This document shows, piece by piece, positions 57,872-64,000 of a DNA stretch of 64,000 bases. How positions within the stretch are numbered: the stretch's first letter is position 1; every line of letters begins with the position of its first letter. Source of the DNA: an uncultured Clostridia bacterium (GTDB lineage Bacteria; Bacillota; Clostridia; Oscillospirales; Ruminococcaceae); assembly GCA_947624675.1 (NCBI GenBank), contig CANQLI010000008.1:1-64000 (forward strand), read 5' to 3'. A program made the position numbers and the translations under genes. A model generated the notes under the pieces. That model was not told the DNA's origin and searched no databases. It saw nothing but the letters and a program-made list of their open reading frames with translations.

Positions 57872-58453
57872 TCAAGAAAAAAGTCCGCCGAAGCCCATAA
57901 AGCTTAGAGAAACAATGCTCGCGGCGACAAGTGTTGCCGGAACGCCCTTAAACATTGCCGGAACGCTGTCCGAGGAATCTATCTTTTGTCTTACGCCTGA
58001 AAAAAGCAAAAGCGCAACAGTAAAGCCCACGCCGGTTCCGAGGGCATTTACCATAGCTTCTAAGAAGCTGTATCCCTCGTCTATATTTGTGATTGTAACG
58101 CCGAGTACGGCACAGTTTGTGGTTATTAGCGGAAGATATACGCCGAGAGCTTTATATAGCGGAGGCATTATCTTTTTCAGGATTATCTCAACAAGCTGTA
58201 CAAAAAGAGCGATAAGAAGGATAAACGCTACTGTTTTAAGATATTCGATGTCAAGAGATTCAAGAAGCTTGTATACGGGATATGTTACCGCAGTTGCACA
58301 AAGCATTACGAAGATGACTGCCGCGCCCATTCCGAGACAGTTTTTAAGTACCTTTGAAACTCCGAGGAACGGACATATACCCATAAACTGAGACAATACT
58401 ATGTTGTTTACGAGAATAGCCGACAGCATTATTACAAGAAGATGCACCGCCAT
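57872..58453 (-). CDS. rnfA: Rnf complex subunit RnfA
   Basis: A 193-residue integral membrane protein with six helices and the pattern LVNNIVLSQFMGICPFLGVSK at the start and LVAASIVSLSFMGF at the end. RnfA and RnfE form a pseudosymmetric pair that holds a 2Fe-2S cluster in the membrane. It is separated from rnfE by one nt. Confidence 0.95.
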   Translation of the reverse strand: MAVHLLVIMLSAILVNNIVLSQFMGICPFLGVSKVLKNCLGMGAAVIFVMLCATAVTYPVYKLLESLDIEYLKTVAFILLIALFVQLVEIILKKIMPPLYKALGVYLPLITTNCAVLGVTITNIDEGYSFLEAMVNALGTGVGFTVALLLFSGVRQKIDSSDSVPAMFKGVPATLVAASIVSLSFMGFGGLFS

Positions 58454-58454
58454 T

Positions 58455-59117
58455 TTATATACCTCCGTTTCTTAGCTTTTCACACGACGCCATATTCGGA
58501 CAGCCCTTACAGCCTATTTCCTTCGGCGGTTTTTTATGCTTTAGCTTGTTTACGACCGCTATAATAATACCGAGGGTAAAAAATCCTCCGGCAGGAAGAA
58601 TAAATATCGTCATAGGAGATTCGTTTAGAAGCGGTAAGGAAAAGCCGAATACCGTTCCGTTTCCCAATATCTCTCTAACAGTGCCCATAAGGGTAAGTGA
58701 AAGCGTAAAGCCGAGTCCCATTCCGAGACCGTCAAGTATAGACGGAACTACCTTGTTTTTGCTTGCAAAAACCTCTGCTCTTCCAAGAATGATACAGTTT
58801 ACTGTGATAAGCGAAAGGAAAATTCCAAGACTGTCATAGAGTGTCGGAACATATCCTTTTAATAAAAATTCAATTAGCGTTACAAAGCCTGCGATTATAA
58901 CTATGTAACAGGGAAGCCTTACCGCATCGGGAATTATCTTTTTAAGAAGAGATATTACAATATTCGAGCCGACAAGCACAAAGGTAGTCGCTAATCCCAT
59001 TCCTATTCCGTTTGAAGCCTGTGTTGTCACCGCAAGCGTCGGACACATTCCCAAAAGGGTGACAAGCGTAGGATTTTCCTTTATAAAGCCCTTGGTAAAT
59101 TCCTTTAAGTTACTCAT
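58455..59117 (-). CDS. rnfE: Rnf complex subunit RnfE
   Basis: A 220-residue membrane protein of the RnfA/RnfE family: FIKENPTLVTLLGMCPTLAV start and helices through the chain. The C-terminal tail carries cysteines in CKGCPNMASC, which could bind metal or just be a linker; this is not usual for all members. It overlaps rnfG by 4 nt. Confidence 0.93.
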   Translation of the reverse strand: MSNLKEFTKGFIKENPTLVTLLGMCPTLAVTTQASNGIGMGLATTFVLVGSNIVISLLKKIIPDAVRLPCYIVIIAGFVTLIEFLLKGYVPTLYDSLGIFLSLITVNCIILGRAEVFASKNKVVPSILDGLGMGLGFTLSLTLMGTVREILGNGTVFGFSLPLLNESPMTIFILPAGGFFTLGIIIAVVNKLKHKKPPKEIGCKGCPNMASCEKLRNGGI

Positions 59118-59626
59118 TGTCTTGCCTCCATATCTGCCGCCAGAGCAAGCTTTACAGCGGCTTTAAGTCCCTTTGATGAAAATGTTGCGCCTGTTACGGC
59201 ATCGACTCCGTCCGCATCAGCTTCGCTTTTTAATCCGACATATGTTTTTAAGTAGTCATCATTATTTACCTTTGTTCCAAGCCCCGGGGTCTCGGAGCAG
59301 GAGATAAACGATACTCCCTCGACTGCGCCGTCCTTGATCCCTACGAGAATATGAATCCCGTCGGAATTGTAGCCGTCGGTGGTTACTTCATAAACATAAA
59401 GTCCGCCTTCTCCTTCTATTATCTTATCAACTCCGTCAAAGGTCTTGTCGGTCTGGGTGTATGTACCCTCTCCGAAAGCCGAGGTAAGTGATTCGTTTAA
59501 GGTTTCCCTGTTTATTTCCTCTACTCTTTCCTTGGTGATATTGTTCACAAATATAAGCGCACCGGATATGACTGTGCATATTATTGTAAGGACGAGAGGC
59601 GGAAGAACGGTAGTTTTTAAATTCAT
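59114..59626 (-). CDS. rnfG: Rnf complex subunit RnfG (FMN-binding)
   Basis: A 170-residue subunit with one N-terminal helix and an outer FMN-binding domain. The flavinylation motif DAVTGATFSS contains Thr148, where ApbE attaches FMN. It overlaps rnfE and rnfD, typical of tightly coupled operon genes. Confidence 0.95.
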   Translation of the reverse strand: MNLKTTVLPPLVLTIICTVISGALIFVNNITKERVEEINRETLNESLTSAFGEGTYTQTDKTFDGVDKIIEGEGGLYVYEVTTDGYNSDGIHILVGIKDGAVEGVSFISCSETPGLGTKVNNDDYLKTYVGLKSEADADGVDAVTGATFSSKGLKAAVKLALAADMEARQ

Positions 59627-60561
59627 TGTTCGTCACCGGCCTTTCCTGATTTCCTGACCGCTCCGAACGGTCTGGTTTTAGTAGCCATATCAATAAACGG
59701 AGTCAGAATATTCATAAACAGAATAGCAAACGAAACGCCCTCCGCCATAGAACAGTAAAACCGTATGACGCAGGTGATAACTCCGCAGCCTATACCGAAA
59801 ACAAGCTTTCCTAAGCCTGTGACAGGAGTTGTCACATAGTCGGTCGCCATAAATATAGCTCCGAGCATAACGCCGCCCGATAATATCTGATAAAGCGCGT
59901 CCTCTCCGGCAAGGAAAGAAAACAGTGCGACGGTTCCTATAAAGCATACAGGTGTGACAGGGGAAATGACCTTAAGCGCCACAAGATAAATCCCTCCGAT
60001 AATAAGAGCAAGCGCACATACCTCTCCGACTGTTCCGCCGCAGTTTCCCAAAAACAGGTCGAGATAACCGGCGTTTTTTGTAACGAGCGGAGTAGCGCCG
60101 GTAGTTATCTCATCTGCAGTGTAATAAAATGGCTTTACCCAAGTTGTCATAGCGCTTGTAAATGAGAGCATAAGCACTATTCTTCCGACAATAGCCGGAT
60201 TAGCAAAGTTTTTTCCTAGTCCGCCGAAAAGCTCTTTTACTACGGCTATCGCGATAAACGAGCCGAGCGCTGCCATCCAGAACGGAAGTGTCGCAGGAAG
60301 ATTTAGCGCAAGCAAAAGCCCCGTAACAACAGCGGAAAGGTCGTTTATTGTCGTCGGCTTTTTTCTTAGCATACAGCAGACAGCCTCCCAGACAACGGCT
60401 GTTCCGGTTGTTACCAGTATCAGCAAAAGCGCTCTAATTCCAAAAATAACCGTCGCCGCGATAATGCTCGGTACAAGCGCTATAATGACATGGAGCATTA
60501 TTTTTTGAGTGGTTCTTGAGCTTACTCTGTGCGGCGAGGAGTATACATTTAAATTTTCCAT
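59623..60561 (-). CDS. rnfD: Rnf complex subunit RnfD
   Basis: A 312-residue membrane protein with about ten helices. EITTGATPL near residues 151-159 gives the expected covalent FMN site (Thr157). It forms part of the sodium or proton path of the complex. Overlaps rnfG by 4 nt, and rnfC is 18 nt upstream. Confidence 0.95.
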   Translation of the reverse strand: MENLNVYSSPHRVSSRTTQKIMLHVIIALVPSIIAATVIFGIRALLLILVTTGTAVVWEAVCCMLRKKPTTINDLSAVVTGLLLALNLPATLPFWMAALGSFIAIAVVKELFGGLGKNFANPAIVGRIVLMLSFTSAMTTWVKPFYYTADEITTGATPLVTKNAGYLDLFLGNCGGTVGEVCALALIIGGIYLVALKVISPVTPVCFIGTVALFSFLAGEDALYQILSGGVMLGAIFMATDYVTTPVTGLGKLVFGIGCGVITCVIRFYCSMAEGVSFAILFMNILTPFIDMATKTRPFGAVRKSGKAGDEQ

Positions 60562-60579
60562 ATATCAAAACTCCTTATG

Positions 60580-61860
60580 TCAGCGTGGCATCAAAAGACG
60601 CTTAGCAAGCTGATTTGTTTCAGCAAGCTTTCTTTTTGCGGGACACACATATGTGCAGCTTCCGCAATTCATACAAAGATTTACCTTAAGTGCCTTTAAA
60701 GCGTCGGTGTCGTTTTTCTTATAAGCTGTCTCTATCTCGCATGGCATAAGCTTAAGCGGACAGGCTTTTATACAGCTCGAGCATCTTATACATTCAGTCT
60801 GCGATGCGATTTTTTGTTCCTTAAAAGCAAGAACGGCATTATTTGTTTTTGTCACCGGGGAAAAGCTGTCAAAGGCGCAAACCCCCATCATCATTCCGCC
60901 GAACAGTATCCGTTTTGTTTTTTCCGTGTCGGTTTTACAGTAGGAAAGAAGCTCGTCTGCGACAGTTCCTATCGGAACGAGAAGGTTTTTAGGCTCGCCG
61001 ACTGTTTCCCCGTCTACGGTTATACGCTTGTTTATAAGCGGTATGCCGGTTTTAAAGTAACCGTCTAAAAATGCGACAGATGACACATTCATCACAACAA
61101 CGCCGACATGAGACGGAAGTCCCCCTTCCTTTACGACTCTCTTAACGGTGTTGTATATTATGACCTTTTCCGCTCCCTGAGGATATGAGGACTTTAGCGT
61201 TTTGATTTTGATGTCCTCTGTGCCGGAAAGCTTTTGTGTCAAAAGCCGTATCGCCTCAGGCTTGTTGCTCTCAACAGCTATTATCGCATTTTTTATGTTG
61301 AGGGTATCCTTTACAAGACGGATACCGCCGATCACGCCGTCGGGATTTTCTATCATTTCACGGTAGTCGCTTGTTATGTACGGCTCACACTCCGCAGCGT
61401 TTATTATGAGAGTGTCAACAGGCGTCTCATCAGGGTCGTAGTTGAGCTTTATGTGTGCGGGAAAGCCCGCTCCGCCGAGCCCCACAAGACCGCTTTCTCT
61501 TACCGCCTTTATAAACTCCTCTTTTGTTTTGAACCGAGGCTTTTTTATGTCAGGGGAAAGTGTGAAATTTCCGTCAGATTCAATGTCGATACAGTTTATG
61601 ACCGAGCCGTTCGGAACAAGAAGCTGACTGAAGCCTGTTACCTTACCCGATACAGAAGAATGTACCGGACAGGAAAAGCCCGCCTTACTGTCACCTATTT
61701 TCTGACCTACCTTTACTTCGTCACCCTCAAGTACAAGCGGTGCGAGCGGCGCACCCATTCCCTGACTCAGCGGGATCCGTACCGTTTTTGGATAATATTT
61801 TTCGGTAGGGCAGTTTTCGGTGTTTTTAGAATGCTTTATAAATATTTTGTTAAGTCCCAA
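60580..61860 (-). CDS. rnfC: Rnf complex subunit RnfC
   Basis: A 426-residue peripheral subunit that receives NADH electrons. It has the biotinyl-like GKVTGF region at 60-80, the NADH/FMN region GLVGLGGAGFPAHIKLN near 130, a SLBB domain, and two 4Fe-4S motifs (CIRCSSCIKACP and CMNCGSCTYVCP) near 365-410. It follows apbE and precedes rnfD. Confidence 0.95.
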   Translation of the reverse strand: MGLNKIFIKHSKNTENCPTEKYYPKTVRIPLSQGMGAPLAPLVLEGDEVKVGQKIGDSKAGFSCPVHSSVSGKVTGFSQLLVPNGSVINCIDIESDGNFTLSPDIKKPRFKTKEEFIKAVRESGLVGLGGAGFPAHIKLNYDPDETPVDTLIINAAECEPYITSDYREMIENPDGVIGGIRLVKDTLNIKNAIIAVESNKPEAIRLLTQKLSGTEDIKIKTLKSSYPQGAEKVIIYNTVKRVVKEGGLPSHVGVVVMNVSSVAFLDGYFKTGIPLINKRITVDGETVGEPKNLLVPIGTVADELLSYCKTDTEKTKRILFGGMMMGVCAFDSFSPVTKTNNAVLAFKEQKIASQTECIRCSSCIKACPLKLMPCEIETAYKKNDTDALKALKVNLCMNCGSCTYVCPAKRKLAETNQLAKRLLMPR

Positions 61861-61873
61861 GAATAAACACCTC

Positions 61874-62890
61874 TCAGATCATCGTTATTTTTCTGCTGTC
61901 CTCAGCAGCGTTAAAATTGTTTTTTATTCCTTCAGATACAAGTATTTCCCCGTTCTCACAGACGGCGATAACTTCGACACCGTCTTTTCTGAGCCGGTCG
62001 ATACTGTTTACAAGCTTATCCTTTCCCATTATGTAAATAGAAGTTGATAAAAAATCGCTCAAGATACCGTTTTCACATACGACGGTAACGCTAGCTAGAT
62101 CGCTTTTTACAGGGTATCCGGTTTCAGGATCTAAAATGTGAGAATACTTCTTTCCGTTTATCTCTGTAAACCGCTCATATCCGCCGCTTGTTGAAACAAA
62201 CGATTGAGATAGGTAAAGTCTTCCGACAGTTTCATTACCTTTAAACGGACTTTTTATATCGACCGTAAAGGTTCTGTACTCGCCGAATAAAAGCACAGAT
62301 GAGCCGAGATCAATTACTGCATTTTTTATCCCGTCTTTTATAAGAAGCTCATTCAGCTTGTCAAGGACATAGCCCTTTGCAACCGCGCCAAGCTCTATCT
62401 CGGTATCTCCCGAAAGCGTTACCTCATCACCGTTTATAAGGACATTTTTCATATTTACACCGTCAAGCGCCGAGAGTATTTTATTCTCATCGGGAACGGT
62501 TTTTCCGCCGTCTGATATGTTCCAAAGATAGATAAGACCGCCTGTCGTAATATCGGTATAACCGTACCTTTCATAAAGCTCTTTTGACTTTTTTATTATA
62601 TCGATAAGAGCTTTGTCCGAAGAGCGTCTGGAAATATTGAGCCTTGAAAGCGAAGAATCCTCCGAAAAACCGTTAAGCTTTTTGTCAAGCATATTCACCG
62701 TATCACGAATATTGGAAAAAAGCTTTCCCGATCTGTCCGGCGAATCGTAAAGTGTAACTGTTCCGGCTGTGTCAAAGGCAAAAAAATTGTAGGCTGTTTT
62801 ATCCTCCCCGATAACCAAAGAAAGGCAAAATGACGCAAGTGTCACCAAAGCGACAGCCGATATGATCAGGATCAGCCGTTTGCTTTTCAA
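61874..62890 (-). CDS. apbE: FAD:protein FMN transferase ApbE
   Basis: ApbE moves FMN from FAD to the Thr of the RnfG and RnfD flavinylation motifs. One N-terminal membrane helix or signal is followed by the catalytic domain: TDITTGGLIYLWN, IELGAVAKGYVLD near 165, DLGSSVLLFG and SGGYERFTEI...HILDPETGYP. The last carries the His/Asp residues for metal and flavin. 338 residues. First gene of the rnf operon, so the maturation enzyme is made with its targets. Confidence 0.95.
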   Translation of the reverse strand: MKSKRLILIISAVALVTLASFCLSLVIGEDKTAYNFFAFDTAGTVTLYDSPDRSGKLFSNIRDTVNMLDKKLNGFSEDSSLSRLNISRRSSDKALIDIIKKSKELYERYGYTDITTGGLIYLWNISDGGKTVPDENKILSALDGVNMKNVLINGDEVTLSGDTEIELGAVAKGYVLDKLNELLIKDGIKNAVIDLGSSVLLFGEYRTFTVDIKSPFKGNETVGRLYLSQSFVSTSGGYERFTEINGKKYSHILDPETGYPVKSDLASVTVVCENGILSDFLSTSIYIMGKDKLVNSIDRLRKDGVEVIAVCENGEILVSEGIKNNFNAAEDSRKITMI

Positions 62891-63062
62891 AAAATCCCTC
62901 CTGTAAAAAACAGTTGTATTTTTTATTTAATAATGTTAAAATGTAATAAATAACAATAAAAGCTCTTTGTTTAAAACAGAGCGTTATTACATACATACAT
63001 CATTATAATACAATTATGACAAAATGTAAAGAATTTTTTAATAAAGAAAGGCTGTAAAAAAT

Positions 63063-63707
63063 ATGAAGGGATACAGGATAAAGCTTATTCGCCACGGAAT
63101 GACTGACGCTAATTTAAACGGTGTATATATAGGAAAGACCGATCTTCCTCTTTGTTCTCAGGGTGTAAATGAGCTTTATGACAAGATAGCAGAGTATGAA
63201 TACGGAGGGGCTCAGAGAGTATATACATCTCCGTACAAAAGATGTACCCAGACAGCGGGGATTCTTTTTCCCGAGGTCGGAGCTGTGGCGGTTCAAGGGC
63301 TAAGAGAAATGGATATGGGAGATTTCGAGGGAAAAAAAGCCGAGGACATAATGAACACGCCAGAGTATAAGCAGTTTTTAAAGGGCGGACTTGACAACCC
63401 TCCACCGAACGGCGAAAGCATAAGAGAGGTCGTAACAAGAAGTCTTGAAGCTCTCAATTTCATAATAGGCGATATGATGAGTGAAGGACTTACAAACTGC
63501 GCCGTCATAACTCACGGCGGCATCATAATGAATATGTTGTCCTGTTTTGGACTTCCTAAGCTTTCACCTATGGAATTCCCGTGTGATTTCGGAGAGGGAT
63601 ACGAGGTGCTTGTCACAGCGTCAATGTGGCAGCGTTCAGGCTGTTTTGAGATAATGGGAAGGTTTCCCTACGGCGACTCGGAGGAATATGAGAACGATAA
63701 GCTTTAA
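63063..63707 (+). CDS. Histidine phosphatase family protein
   Basis: A 214-residue branch-1 histidine phosphatase. The RHG motif is at residues 9-11 (LIRHGMTDANLNGVYIG), the second catalytic His in ITHGGIIMNML near 149. Related to CobC and phosphoglycerate mutase-like proteins; the substrate is not clear. The ATG follows GAAAGG. It overlaps the next gene by 20 nt. Confidence 0.85.
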   Translation: MKGYRIKLIRHGMTDANLNGVYIGKTDLPLCSQGVNELYDKIAEYEYGGAQRVYTSPYKRCTQTAGILFPEVGAVAVQGLREMDMGDFEGKKAEDIMNTPEYKQFLKGGLDNPPPNGESIREVVTRSLEALNFIIGDMMSEGLTNCAVITHGGIIMNMLSCFGLPKLSPMEFPCDFGEGYEVLVTASMWQRSGCFEIMGRFPYGDSEEYENDKL

Positions 63708-64000
63708 AGCGGATGCTGACTGTACGGCGGAAGAGCTTTTAGTGTCAAGCGGAGTCTCAAAGAGGCTTTTAAGACGGCTTAAGAGAACACGCGGCGCGAT
63801 AACTAAAAACGGAACTCACATCAGAACGATAGATAGTGTCAAAGCCGGTGAAAGCGTCGTGATAACACTTTCAGATGAAAAGACATTGACCCCGAATCCG
63901 AAGCTTTTTGCAAGGGTTTTGTACGAGGACGGAGATGTTGTCGTTTATGACAAGCCTCCGGATATGCCTGTCCACCCTTCACTTAAGCATTATGATGACA
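63688..64000 (+). CDS. RluA-family pseudouridine synthase (truncated by window end)
   Basis: Only about the first 104 residues are in the window. The N-terminal S4-like part (VSKRLLRRLKRTRGAITKNG) and the catalytic-domain entry EDGDVVVYDKPPDMPVHPS are seen; the catalytic Asp of the HRLD motif lies beyond the end. It changes uridines to pseudouridine in rRNA or tRNA. The start ATG at 63688 follows GGAGG within the preceding gene. Confidence 0.85.
   Translation, partial: MRTISFKADADCTAEELLVSSGVSKRLLRRLKRTRGAITKNGTHIRTIDSVKAGESVVITLSDEKTLTPNPKLFARVLYEDGDVVVYDKPPDMPVHPSLKHYDD

Overview
The window is chromosomal DNA around the replication origin of a low-to-mid GC, spore-forming Firmicute. Gene content (dnaA-dnaN-S4-recF-remB-gyrB-gyrA; rpmH-rnpA-yidD-yidC-khpB; noc/parA/parB; a gerA-type germination operon; Rnf complex; cellobiose phosphorylase) points to class Clostridia, most likely an Oscillospirales/Ruminococcaceae gut fibre degrader. 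That placement is inference from gene order and protein character, not from a marker search. No plasmid, prophage, transposase or CRISPR array was seen.

Layout. 1-1045: a DUF559 endonuclease-like gene, an intact tRNA-Thr(CGU), a degenerate tRNA-like sequence and two tandem 105-bp copies of the tRNA 3' half with a hairpin inserted in the anticodon loop. 1167-18574, all on the minus strand: serS, parB, a large membrane protein, parA, parS-like sites, noc-like gene, rsmG, mnmG, gyrA, a YcxB-like gene, gyrB, remB, recF, S4 protein and dnaN. 18575-19003: an AT-rich putative origin segment packed with GTTTAAA motifs. 19004-20386: dnaA, whose DNA-recognition motif is altered. 20387-21040: divergent dnaA/rpmH promoters. 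21041-26225, plus strand: rpmH, rnpA, yidD, yidC, khpB, mnmE and a PnuC-like transporter. The switch of gene direction at about 19-21 kb fits the origin.

26281-30420, minus strand: rpmG-secE-nusG-rplK-rplA, mgsA and a TPP-riboswitch-controlled thiT. 30480-35945, plus strand: hisS, aspS and proS, interleaved with two small membrane proteins. 35992-40394: carbohydrate genes (GH43, GH42) and a zinc-ribbon membrane protein. 40476-44257: small membrane protein, purB, fakA-like and asp23 as a minus-strand operon. 44597-48317: germinant receptor gerA-gerB-gerC. 48444-49927: DUF421, DUF4363 and nrdR. 50619-54161: cellobiose phosphorylase and an epimerase-like protein. 54360-56557: DUF378 protein and guaB. 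56965-62890: complete rnf operon with apbE. 63063-64000: histidine phosphatase and a truncated RluA-type pseudouridine synthase.

The most interesting signals are non-genic: (a) a DnaA with a non-canonical recognition helix beside an origin that lacks TTATCCACA boxes but holds about ten GTTTAAA motifs, with a second cluster upstream of nrdR; (b) a 98-99 bp intergenic repeat with a perfect palindrome, present three times; (c) tRNA-derived tandem units carrying an inserted perfect hairpin; (d) a membrane glycosyltransferase-like gene placed between parA and parB.
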